Shown here in pieces: positions 1 to 6,955 of a stretch of DNA of 16,041 nucleotides. The stretch is from an uncultured Oscillospiraceae bacterium. GTDB taxonomy: Bacteria > Bacillota > Clostridia > Oscillospirales > Oscillospiraceae. How positions within the stretch are numbered: position 1 is the first letter of the stretch; each line of letters opens with the position of its first letter. The stretch is taken from NCBI GenBank assembly GCA_900756495.1, contig CAAEKI010000115.1, forward strand, positions 1 to 16,041. The letters are read 5' to 3'. A program made the translations under genes and the position numbers. The notes below the pieces were generated by a model. That model saw only the letters and a program-made list of their open reading frames with translations, was not told where the DNA came from and did not search any database.

Positions 1-27
1 CCGCTGCCCCTGTCCGCTCTGAACTTG

Positions 28-1542
28 TCAGCCAAAAATCAGCCTGGTCAGTCCGAAGGTGAGGGTAATGGCGAGGACAAAATGCAGGATGACTGAGAGC
101 GTGCCTACCTTGAGCTGGTCGCCGTTCCGGCACCACTCGTCGCCCACCAGATAGCTCAAAAAGGCAAAGCCGGAGGGCAGCGTGAGCGCCAGTCCGGCGG
201 CGGCCGAAATCATGACCGCCACTCCTCCGCCGGACATCCCCAGCAGAGCCGCCTGAGGCACCAGGGCCGCAATGGCAATGGTGTAAACCGGGGTATTGCT
301 GGCAAATTGGGTACATACGGCACACAGCAGACAAATGACCACCACAATCAGCCAGGGTGAGATATTCCCGCTGACCGATCCGACAATAACGCCGATCCAC
401 TCCTTGAAACCGGTTCCGTCCTTGGACAGCAGTGTGGCGATTGCCCGGGTAGTCGCCATAACACAGACAATTCCCCATGGAACCGACTTGAAAGCATCCG
501 CCATGTTGATGAGCGGTTTGCCGTCCACCTTGAGCAGGAACATCAGGGTCAGTGCAATCAGGGCAAAGCCCAGGGAGCCGGTCTCACTGCACCACTTGGT
601 AAAGGCCCAGCCGGGAGCAAGCATGTCCAGGAAGTTGGGAAGAATCCAGAACAGCATGACCAGCAGGTAAATTGCAGTCAGCAGCTTGCCCTGACGGGTC
701 ATCGGCTGGGGCTTGTCGCCCATGAGCGCTGCGTAATTGGCCCCTTCCAGCTTGCTGGTGTCAGGTTTTATAATGTAGCGCATGGCCAGATAGACGAAGA
801 GGAACGTGAGAATCAGGGCCGGAGCCGCGCACAGTGAATACTGTACCATGGGGATTTGACCGTCGAAGAAAGCGCTGGCAACCGCCATGGCCTTATAACC
901 TCCTCCTACCACCAGCGGCGTAGCCACATAGCTGCACAGAGAGGAGAACACCGTTGCAATGACCAGACAGCTGGGGAACTTGTCTCCCGGTTGAAATCCC
1001 ATCCGCTCAAACATCCGGTGAGCGACGCCCAACATAAAAATGCACAGCGGAATTGTCTCGATAAACAGTCCCAGAATGAACGACAAAAGCATCCAGGCAA
1101 AAAAGAAGCTCCAGGGGCTTTTGGTGGCAAATTTGGTGCGCATGAACCAATAGCTGAACTGGTCCATAAAACCGCTCTGTTTCAGACCGTAGCACAGCAT
1201 CAGGCTGATGAGCACAAAGGCCACAATGTTGTCGCCCAGCGTCAGCGTCATCACTGAGTTGAGGCCATTTTTACTCTCCATCAGCACCTTGGCCGGGGCC
1301 GCCAGCCCCAGCCAGCCCAGGAAGGTCCCCCAAGAGGTACCTACTGTGGAGTAAATGAAGGCGATGCCCAGCAACGTCCCAATGACCTGCATTCCCTCTT
1401 TTGTCAGCGGCGCGGGGGCTGGAATAAACCGGAAGCCCAGGATGATAACAAGGCCGATGATATCCAGCCAGGTTAAGCCGAGGAACAGCGTTGTCTTCTC
1501 TTTCCGCAGCTGTTTGTTTGACTTATGCAGCGTGTTTCCCAT
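28..1542 (-). CDS. SLC13/DASS-family carboxylate (anion) symporter
   Basis: A 504-residue polytopic membrane protein with roughly a dozen hydrophobic segments, resembling the SLC13/DASS family of sodium-coupled dicarboxylate, tricarboxylate or sulfate importers. A Ser-Asn-Thr (SNT) motif at about residues 415-417 (FASNTPVYT) matches the substrate/sodium-binding SNT motif of this family. The first-half counterpart near residues 207-208 (VATPLV) is not a clean SNT, so the substrate may differ from the classical succinate/citrate carriers. The ATG at 1542 is chosen because GGGAGG lies 7 nt upstream; an upstream in-frame TTG at 1557 would place the start before that site. It follows the hydrolase gene by 98 bp on the same strand, so the two are probably cotranscribed. 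Substrate is not determinable; an organic acid is inferred. No terminator is visible in the remaining 27 bp of the window. Confidence 0.85.
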   Translation of the reverse strand: MGNTLHKSNKQLRKEKTTLFLGLTWLDIIGLVIILGFRFIPAPAPLTKEGMQVIGTLLGIAFIYSTVGTSWGTFLGWLGLAAPAKVLMESKNGLNSVMTLTLGDNIVAFVLISLMLCYGLKQSGFMDQFSYWFMRTKFATKSPWSFFFAWMLLSFILGLFIETIPLCIFMLGVAHRMFERMGFQPGDKFPSCLVIATVFSSLCSYVATPLVVGGGYKAMAVASAFFDGQIPMVQYSLCAAPALILTFLFVYLAMRYIIKPDTSKLEGANYAALMGDKPQPMTRQGKLLTAIYLLVMLFWILPNFLDMLAPGWAFTKWCSETGSLGFALIALTLMFLLKVDGKPLINMADAFKSVPWGIVCVMATTRAIATLLSKDGTGFKEWIGVIVGSVSGNISPWLIVVVICLLCAVCTQFASNTPVYTIAIAALVPQAALLGMSGGGVAVMISAAAGLALTLPSGFAFLSYLVGDEWCRNGDQLKVGTLSVILHFVLAITLTFGLTRLIFG

Positions 1543-1565
1543 ATGTTTCCCTCCCAAAATATTTC

Positions 1566-1587
1566 GCGGTTACGGCGTCGGAACCGC
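1566..1587 (-). other. Small stem-loop in the hydrolase-transporter gap
   Basis: GCGGTT (1566-1571) pairs with AACCGC (1582-1587) around a 10-nt loop, between the hydrolase stop and the transporter Shine-Dalgarno. On the minus strand an AT-rich stretch follows. It could partially attenuate or stabilise the bicistronic mRNA, but a 6-bp stem may be chance. Confidence 0.25.
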
Positions 1588-1640
1588 CGCCTGCTCTCAC
1601 GGCTTCTGCTTCGCCCCCCTTTTGCACACAATTTCAACAC

Positions 1641-2864
1641 TTAGCCCTGCCCGCAGACAAGCGCTCCAGTTCTGCTGTCCCGGCGGAACCGGCTGAGAAA
1701 CTTCCACCCCTGCTCGCCAATCGTCAGTTGGGGCCAATGCGGGCTATTTTCCACCGCCACAATGCGGTAAACCTCATACCCTGCCCGGTTATTGACGCCT
1801 ACGGTATAGTGCCGGTAGCCATAATACTGCTCCACAGCCTCGTAGTCTCCGTATATGCCAATGAGGCGGTTCAGCTCGTCCCCCTCCTGTCCCGCATAGG
1901 AGAGGCACTTCTCCACCTCCCGGGGTTCACAACCCAAAAGCTCCAGGCGCCTGTTGACCCGTTCCATCGCCCAGCGGCCGATATCGGCACCTTCGGGTGG
2001 TTTATAGACGTCAGCCATCCGCCAGATGGGTTTTCCATCCACCGCCGGGAGATGGATCCGGGTGGGATCCAGATCTGCATGTTTCCCCGGACGGCGGCAG
2101 GAATCCGCCTCTCCCTTAGGTTTGCCGGGAAATACTGCTCTGGGCTTCCAGGAATTGAGCGGAACGAAGCTAGATGGCTCGCAAAGCCCCACCATCTGTA
2201 TCATCGGGACGCAAAATTCTTTCAGCCGCGCCAGCTCCTCCGCTGTGTAAACCACATTGAAATTATCCCAAGGCCGAAGGATGTCGTTGCCTGAAGTCAC
2301 GCAGCCCGCAAAAAGCTCCGGATGGTGGTGATAGGCGCTCTGCGCCTGAGTAGCCCCCTGAGAGAATCCACCTATGTAAACCCGCTCGGGATCTACCGGA
2401 TACCTCTCTTTCAAAAGCTCCAGCACCCGTACTACATTGTCTGAATTGGTATTCTGTAGCAGGACCAGAAGAACGCCCTCCCGCGCCGCCACCTCAGGGA
2501 ACCCGGTCATACACTCCTCACATTCAATAGAGTTGCTGCCGCCGTGATTCCAGAAAATTACCGGATATCTCTCTCCCTCCTCCAGCTTCAGCGGGGTTAT
2601 CAGAGACCAGCGTGTGTAATAGTCCTGCTCCTCGAAAATCTCCCGCCGCAGGCCCAATGTCTCATAGTACGCCGCAGCCTGCTCCGGATCATCCTCGATG
2701 ACAAAGCGGATTTTGAGCCGGCGCAGCAGTTCACTTCCATATTCGCTGTTCAGCAGGGCTTCCAAATCCAGATTCCCATCACTGGCAAACTCCAGATATA
2801 TACAAAATTCTTCTATTTTTTTGCGGTCAATCCCTGCCATTTTAGTCAGCTGATCCTGCTTCAT
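1641..2864 (-). CDS. Alpha/beta hydrolase (esterase-like)
   Basis: A 407-residue protein with a central alpha/beta-hydrolase fold of the esterase/PHB-depolymerase-like kind. An oxyanion-loop-type motif HGG lies at residues 107-109. The nucleophile elbow GGFSQG is at 165-170, with Ser168 as predicted nucleophile. A late His in ENSPHWPQ (about residue 375) is a candidate catalytic His. The first ~90 residues form an extra N-terminal segment before the hydrolase core. There is no signal peptide or membrane segment, so it should act in the cytoplasm. The start has AGGAGG 9 nt upstream. It is the first gene of a probable operon with the SLC13-type transporter and is divergent from a GntR regulator, which suggests hydrolysis of an imported ester or amide. 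The real substrate is unknown; peptidase or acyl-hydrolase activity is equally possible. Confidence 0.75.
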   Translation of the reverse strand: MKQDQLTKMAGIDRKKIEEFCIYLEFASDGNLDLEALLNSEYGSELLRRLKIRFVIEDDPEQAAAYYETLGLRREIFEEQDYYTRWSLITPLKLEEGERYPVIFWNHGGSNSIECEECMTGFPEVAAREGVLLVLLQNTNSDNVVRVLELLKERYPVDPERVYIGGFSQGATQAQSAYHHHPELFAGCVTSGNDILRPWDNFNVVYTAEELARLKEFCVPMIQMVGLCEPSSFVPLNSWKPRAVFPGKPKGEADSCRRPGKHADLDPTRIHLPAVDGKPIWRMADVYKPPEGADIGRWAMERVNRRLELLGCEPREVEKCLSYAGQEGDELNRLIGIYGDYEAVEQYYGYRHYTVGVNNRAGYEVYRIVAVENSPHWPQLTIGEQGWKFLSRFRRDSRTGALVCGQG

Positions 2865-3083
2865 GCCATTTTTCCTCCTTCGCTTTCTGTTGGCCCGCCC
2901 TTATGTTGTATTTGATTTGTATTTTAATAATAATATATTTATACCATTTTAGTCAATAATATTTTATATTTTTTATATAATAAACAATTTTATTAAATAA
3001 AATTTATACATAATATCCAAATCATACGCAAAATAAGCGATACAATAAAAGCACGTTTATTCTACTCCTAATTGCTAAAATTG
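2865..3083. other. AT-rich divergent control region
   Basis: No gene is seen between the divergent hydrolase and GntR genes. From about 2910 to 3060 the sequence is strikingly AT-rich compared with the GC-rich coding DNA on both sides. It contains an inverted repeat AATTTTAT-TAA-ATAAAATT (2986-3004), 30 bp upstream (minus-strand sense) of the -35 box of the hydrolase promoter. This could be an operator for the GntR regulator, an UP-type element, or simply AT-rich chance. Confidence 0.45.
2927..2956 (-). promoter_or_regulatory. Promoter of the hydrolase-transporter operon
   Basis: On the minus strand TTGACT (2956-2951) is followed after 18 nt by TATTAT (2932-2927), giving a leader of about 60 nt to the hydrolase start at 2864. 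The surroundings are extremely AT-rich, so other -10 registers are possible. Confidence 0.5.
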
Positions 3084-3112
3084 TTGACAACCGTCGGCAA
3101 GTGTGGTATCTT
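3084..3112 (+). promoter_or_regulatory. Sigma-A-type promoter of the GntR regulator gene
   Basis: TTGACA (3084-3089), a 17-nt spacer and TATCTT (3107-3112) form a good vegetative promoter. Its -10 overlaps an upstream in-frame GTG (3103), which rules that codon out as the start and supports the ATG at 3163. The 12-mer TGTGGTATCTTT around the -10 recurs at the ferric-uptake promoter (4034-4045). Confidence 0.65.
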
Positions 3113-3162
3113 TAGACATGGAAAGGTTACTACTTTTAAGACTGTCAAGTGAGGTGAACTGC

Positions 3163-3945
3163 ATGAGCTTCCATGCAGCAGAAAATCATCCCATCAAATA
3201 TTTAGCTGTTTATAACGATTTGAAAGAGGCTATTCTCAGTGGTAAATACCTGCGCGGAAGCTTTCTGCCTACTGAAGTGGAGTTGACCGAACTTTATTCC
3301 GTCAGCCGCACCACTGTCCGCAAGGCCGTCTCCCTGCTGCAGTCGGAAAAACTGGTCAATGTCCAGCAGGGACGAGGCACAGAAGTTATCAGCGGCAAAA
3401 GCCAGGTCCGTTTGACCGCTCCTCAAATTTACCGCGACGTCATTGGCGTCTCCAGCAAATACTTGGTGGACGGTGAATCCATCGCCATGAGCTCAGTCGT
3501 GGATATTGTTCCCGCCGATACCCGGGCCTCGGCCGCCCTGGAATTGGCTTTAGGCACTCCAGTCTATCGGGTTCGCCGCCTCAAGGTAATTGGTAACACC
3601 CCTTTTAACTATGTCGTCAGCTACGTCCCCCGCCATCTGGCCCCTGGTCTGGAAAAATTCAGCGGTCAGGTCTTTTTCCTCTACCAGTGTCTGAAGGAGA
3701 CCTATCATGTCGTCTCTGTCTCTGTAGATGAAAACATTGCGGCTGATACCGCCAAGTTTTTGGAATCTAATCTGCTCGGCGTACCGGTGGGCGCTCCGCT
3801 TTTGGTTACTTACCGTACTGCGCACTGTGAACAGGGACTTATGGAGTATACGGAGTCCTATATTCGGCCTGATATCTATCAGATTTCCATCTCCATGCAG
3901 GGAGATCTGAATTATATGGACGGTGAGGTCGTTAAACCCTATTGA
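3163..3945 (+). CDS. GntR-family (HutC/UTRA) transcriptional regulator
   Basis: A 260-residue regulator. Residues ~5-75 form the GntR winged helix-turn-helix; visible signatures include GSFLPTEVELTELYSVSR and TTVRKAV, with the wing around LVNVQQGRGTEV. Residues ~90-250 resemble the UTRA effector domain of the HutC subfamily, with features such as PVYRVRRLKVIGNTPF and the closing YTESYIRPDIYQ. UTRA regulators sense small metabolites such as sugars, amino acids or organic acids and usually control adjacent genes. The ATG at 3163 is chosen because GAGGTGA precedes it and the upstream in-frame GTG lies inside the promoter. It is divergent from the hydrolase-transporter pair, which it probably controls, and is followed by a strong terminator that separates it from the iron operon. 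The effector is unknown. Confidence 0.88.
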   Translation: MSFHAAENHPIKYLAVYNDLKEAILSGKYLRGSFLPTEVELTELYSVSRTTVRKAVSLLQSEKLVNVQQGRGTEVISGKSQVRLTAPQIYRDVIGVSSKYLVDGESIAMSSVVDIVPADTRASAALELALGTPVYRVRRLKVIGNTPFNYVVSYVPRHLAPGLEKFSGQVFFLYQCLKETYHVVSVSVDENIAADTAKFLESNLLGVPVGAPLLVTYRTAHCEQGLMEYTESYIRPDIYQISISMQGDLNYMDGEVVKPY

Positions 3946-3962
3946 TATCCTGTCTATTACCG

Positions 3963-4002
3963 ATGTGTACCTCCGGCAATTGCCGGAGGTACACATTTTT
4001 TT
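3963..4002 (+). terminator. Rho-independent terminator after the GntR gene
   Basis: A perfect 34-bp inverted repeat (3963-3996; arms ATGTGTACCTCCGGCAA and its complement) runs directly into seven T residues (3996-4002). It lies 17 bp after the GntR stop and isolates the iron operon that begins just downstream. Confidence 0.9.
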
Positions 4003-4014
4003 ACAAAGATCTGC

Positions 4015-4044
4015 TTGACTTTTTTCCCACTGCTGTGGTATCTT
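4015..4044 (+). promoter_or_regulatory. Promoter of the ferric-chelate ABC operon
   Basis: TTGACT (4015-4020), an 18-nt spacer and TATCTT (4039-4044), immediately after the GntR terminator. The putative start point near 4051 would place two GTTAGC-type inverted repeats just downstream, where a bound repressor would block transcription. Confidence 0.65.
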
Positions 4045-4058
4045 TTTAAAAACCAATA

Positions 4059-4074
4059 GTTAGCATTAGCTAAC
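4059..4074. promoter_or_regulatory. Operator-like inverted repeat 1 (GTTAGC-N4-GCTAAC)
   Basis: GTTAGCATTAGCTAAC is a perfect 6-bp inverted repeat with a 4-nt centre, ~15 bp after the -10 box. The TTAGC...GCTAA core is reminiscent of operators of DtxR/IdeR-family metalloregulators (TTAGG...CCTAA type) and does not look like a Fur box. The assignment to an iron-responsive repressor is inference from position and partial resemblance. Confidence 0.55.
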
Positions 4075-4092
4075 TTCTTGTTTTGCTTTTAA

Positions 4093-4108
4093 AGTAGCTA
4101 TGGCTAAC
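4093..4108. promoter_or_regulatory. Operator-like inverted repeat 2 (imperfect copy)
   Basis: AGTAGCTATGGCTAAC repeats the first element: the right half-site GCTAAC is identical, and the left half is AGTAGC instead of GTTAGC. The centres of the two elements are 34 bp apart, about three helical turns, which is compatible with cooperative binding on one face of DNA. Confidence 0.45.
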
Positions 4109-4123
4109 TACATTCTATGCTCC

Positions 4124-4131
4124 AAAGGAGG
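4124..4131 (+). promoter_or_regulatory. Shine-Dalgarno of the first permease, pointing to an ATC codon
   Basis: AAAGGAGG is a near-perfect ribosome binding site. The in-frame codon 8 nt after it is ATC (4140-4142). The first in-frame conventional start is the GTG at 4176, 44 nt away. There is no in-frame ATG, GTG or TTG between the stop at 4095-4097 and 4176. Confidence 0.6.
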
Positions 4132-4175
4132 TTGTCCACATCAACGGGAAAAAAATTACGGCTCTCTTATTCTCC

Positions 4176-5180
4176 GTGCTAGTCGTCCTGTCCCTCTGCT
4201 CTCTCTTTGTCGGTGTCATTGACATGAATCTTCCAGGGCTCTTGGGCGGCGACTACCAACAACTGGAGCTGCTGCTCATCTCGCGTCTGCCCCGGCTCCT
4301 GGCCATTCTCTGTACGGGAATCGGCATGAGCGTCGCAGGACTTATTATGCAGCAGTTGTGCATGAACAAATTTGTCTCCCCCACAACGGGCGCTACAATC
4401 TCCTCCGCACAGTTTGGTATCCTTCTGGCACTGCTGTTTATGCCCTCCTCTACCCTTTGGAGCCGGGCGATCTTTTCTTTTGCCGCCGCTGTTTTGGGCA
4501 CTTGGATCTTTGTTTGGTTCATCCAGCGCATCCAGTTTAAAGATGTCGTCATGGTCCCTCTTGTCGGCATTATGTTCGGCAATGTAATAGGCGGCATCAC
4601 CAACTTTCTGGCCTATAAATTTGAGATGACCCAAGCGCTCTCCACTTGGTTGGTAGGACACTTTTCCCTGGTGCTCCGAGGCCGGTATGAAATTGTCTAT
4701 CTGGTGGTTCCTTTGGTAATCCTGGCTTTCCTCTTTGCCAACCACTTCAACATTGTAGGTATGGGCAAGGATTTTTCCAAAAACCTAGGGGTTCACTACA
4801 ATCTGATCCTTTTCATGGGGCTGACCATCGCGGCCATGATCACCGCCTCTGTGGTGGTAGTGGTAGGCTCCATCTCTTATATCGGCCTTATCGTCCCCAA
4901 TATTGTGGCTATGTTCAAAGGCGATAAAATCCGGGGGACTTTGGTGGACACCGCCCTCTTCGGCGCTATCTTTGTTCTGGTGTGCGACATGCTGGGGCGG
5001 GTATTGATTTACCCCTATGAACTGCCTATTGAACTCATTGTGGGAATTCTGGGAAGCATTATTTTTATCGGACTGCTGTTCTACCGGCTGAAAAACGGCC
5101 GGAAGGCCATCCGCTTAGGCTCTGCCGGCACCTCGGCCTGCACTGCAGTTCCCGACGTTGAGGGAGGGGAAACGCATTGA
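4176..5180 (+). CDS. Iron-chelate ABC transporter permease (FecCD family), first subunit
   Basis: A multi-spanning permease of the FecCD/BtuC family, 334 residues from the GTG at 4176. Family-like segments include the early LPRLLAILCTGIGMSVAGLIMQ block, the MVPLVGIMFGNVIGG block, and SYIGLIVPNIV near the ATPase-coupling region. It pairs with the next gene to form the membrane channel for a ferric-siderophore. The GTG is the first conventional start, but it truncates the first membrane helix and has no ribosome site. AAAGGAGG 8 nt before the in-frame ATC at 4140 suggests true initiation there, which would add 12 residues beginning (M)NGKKITALLFS. The 3' end overlaps the next start (TTGA). Gene order matches YclN/CeuB as the first permease, so a catecholate-type substrate is plausible. 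Confidence 0.9.
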   Translation: MLVVLSLCSLFVGVIDMNLPGLLGGDYQQLELLLISRLPRLLAILCTGIGMSVAGLIMQQLCMNKFVSPTTGATISSAQFGILLALLFMPSSTLWSRAIFSFAAAVLGTWIFVWFIQRIQFKDVVMVPLVGIMFGNVIGGITNFLAYKFEMTQALSTWLVGHFSLVLRGRYEIVYLVVPLVILAFLFANHFNIVGMGKDFSKNLGVHYNLILFMGLTIAAMITASVVVVVGSISYIGLIVPNIVAMFKGDKIRGTLVDTALFGAIFVLVCDMLGRVLIYPYELPIELIVGILGSIIFIGLLFYRLKNGRKAIRLGSAGTSACTAVPDVEGGETH

Positions 5181-6154
5181 AAACCGCCGCCTTCCGCGCC
5201 AACCTGCGCAAGCTCATCATTATGGCGGCACTGGTACTGGCTGCAGCCGCAGCCTATATGCTGGTAGAAGTCAACTTTTCCAACGCCAAACTATTCCATT
5301 ATGCGATGCAGATCCGAACTCCCAAACTCATCGCTATGCTAATCACAGCTTTCGCCATTGGTGGGGCGTCCATTGTATTTCAATCCATTATCAACAACAC
5401 CATCGTCACCCCCTGCCTGCTGGGCATGAATTCTCTCTATACGCTCATCCATACAGCGGTGGTGTTCTGTGTCGGCTCTGGAAACGTGCTGGCCGTCAAC
5501 GCCAACGCATCCTTTGCTGTGGATCTGTTCATCATGGGGGTTGCTGCCACGCTCATCTACAGCTACCTCTTTCAGAAGACCAAGCACAATGTCCTCTACG
5601 TACTTCTCATAGGCACGGTGCTTACCTCCTTCTTCGGCAGTATCCAATCCACCCTCACACGGGTCATGGATCCCAATGAATATGACAGCCTTCTCGCCAC
5701 CCTGGTGGCAAGCTTCAGCAACATTAACTCAGAGATCATCCTGTTTTCACTTATCGTGCTGGCTGCCATCATTTTTGTCCTGCGCCGGGAGCTGGCCCTG
5801 CTGGACGTGCTTACACTGGGAAAGGAGCAGGCCATTAATCTGGGTGTGGACTACGATAGATGCATCCGGCGGCTGCTGCTGGGGGTCACCCTGTGTATCG
5901 CTGTGGCCACAGCAATGGTGGGTCCCATCTCCTTCCTGGGGCTTATCATCGCCAACCTCTCCCGCCAGCTCCTGCGCACCTATCGCCACAGCCAGCTGAT
6001 TCTTGGTTCCGCCTTCTTCGGTATGATCGTCCTGGTCGGAGGACAGCTCATTGTCGAGCATGTCTTCACGTATGCCATCCCGGTCAGCGTGTTCATCACT
6101 GTGGGCGGCGGTCTTTACTTCCTCTATCTGCTGCTTACCAAAAGGAGGGTCTGA
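5177..6154 (+). CDS. Iron-chelate ABC transporter permease (FecCD family), second subunit
   Basis: A 325-residue FecCD-type permease with about nine hydrophobic helices. Recognisable blocks are the early MQIRTPKLIAMLITAFAIGG region, LTLGKEQAINLGVDYD before the coupling helix, and VGPISFLGLIIANLSRQL. It corresponds to YclO/CeuC and should form a heterodimer with the preceding permease. Initiation is at TTG (5177), which overlaps the TGA of the upstream gene by two bases, with GGAGGGG just upstream; this arrangement implies translational coupling. The ATPase gene begins 4 nt after its stop. Confidence 0.9.
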   Translation: MKTAAFRANLRKLIIMAALVLAAAAAYMLVEVNFSNAKLFHYAMQIRTPKLIAMLITAFAIGGASIVFQSIINNTIVTPCLLGMNSLYTLIHTAVVFCVGSGNVLAVNANASFAVDLFIMGVAATLIYSYLFQKTKHNVLYVLLIGTVLTSFFGSIQSTLTRVMDPNEYDSLLATLVASFSNINSEIILFSLIVLAAIIFVLRRELALLDVLTLGKEQAINLGVDYDRCIRRLLLGVTLCIAVATAMVGPISFLGLIIANLSRQLLRTYRHSQLILGSAFFGMIVLVGGQLIVEHVFTYAIPVSVFITVGGGLYFLYLLLTKRRV

Positions 6155-6158
6155 GCTC

Positions 6159-6911
6159 ATGCGAGTCAAAGAACTGACCAAGCAATATGACGGCAAAACC
6201 GTAGTCGATTCCGTCAGCTTTGAAATTCCAAAGGGAAAGGTCATCTCCCTCATCGGCCCCAATGGTGCGGGGAAGTCCACCGTCATGGGCATTATCTCCC
6301 GTCTGATTGCCCGGGACAGCGGCCTAGTGGATTTCGACGGCAGGGATATTGCCAAGTGGAAGAGCAAGGAGCTCTCCAAACGCCTGGCTATTCTCACACA
6401 GAGCAACCACATTCAGATGAAGCTCACCGTCCGAGAGCTGGTGACCTTCGGCCGCTTTCCATACTCCGGCGGGCGCACCACGGAAGCGGACAGGGCAATC
6501 ATCGATAAGGCTATCTCCTATATGGAGCTCCAGGAGTTTGAGGACCGCTTCATTGACGAGCTCTCCGGCGGTCAGCGTCAACGGGCCTATATCGCCATGG
6601 TCATCGCCCAGGACACTGAGTTTGTCCTTCTGGATGAACCCACCAATAACCTGGATATCTACCATGCGACCAACATGATGAAAATCGTCCGCCGCCTCTG
6701 CGACGAGCTGGGGAAGACGGTGATTTTAGTGCTGCACGAGATTAACTATGCGGCATTCTATTCCGACTACATCTGCGCCTTCGTGGATGGAAGAATCGCC
6801 AAATACGGCACGGTAAAGGAGGTGATGACGGCGGAGAATCTATCTGAAATTTACAAGGTCGGCTTTGAGATCCTCGAAATAGAGGGCCGGCCCCTGTCTA
6901 TCTACTATTGA
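6159..6911 (+). CDS. Iron-chelate ABC transporter ATPase
   Basis: A 250-residue ABC ATPase with every canonical motif: Walker A GPNGAGKST at residues 33-41, Q-loop Gln81, signature LSGGQ at 135-139, Walker B FVLLDE at 155-160 with Glu160 as catalytic base, and the switch His193 (VLHEIN). It is the size and type of FecE/YclP/CeuD proteins that energise ferric-siderophore import. The ATG at 6159 is chosen because AAAGGAGG lies about 10 nt upstream and overlaps the end of the preceding permease. An open extension upstream to 6051 merely overlaps that permease in another frame and is rejected. Confidence 0.95.
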   Translation: MRVKELTKQYDGKTVVDSVSFEIPKGKVISLIGPNGAGKSTVMGIISRLIARDSGLVDFDGRDIAKWKSKELSKRLAILTQSNHIQMKLTVRELVTFGRFPYSGGRTTEADRAIIDKAISYMELQEFEDRFIDELSGGQRQRAYIAMVIAQDTEFVLLDEPTNNLDIYHATNMMKIVRRLCDELGKTVILVLHEINYAAFYSDYICAFVDGRIAKYGTVKEVMTAENLSEIYKVGFEILEIEGRPLSIYY

Positions 6912-6955
6912 GCCGGGATCTCTTCCCGCAGCAATTCAAAAAAGGAGTATGATTT

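Noticed and set aside
1491..2294. Plus-strand open frame of 267 codons
   Set aside because: Antisense to the hydrolase and the transporter 5' end; no promoter or ribosome site.
2910..3060. AT-rich stretch as a replication origin or mobile-element end
   Set aside because: No DnaA boxes, iterons, target-site duplication or transposase nearby; a divergent promoter region explains it.
4095..4108. Possible Fur box near the iron operon
   Set aside because: No GATAAT-type hexamers; the repeats are GTTAGC/GCTAAC, which fits another regulator class better.
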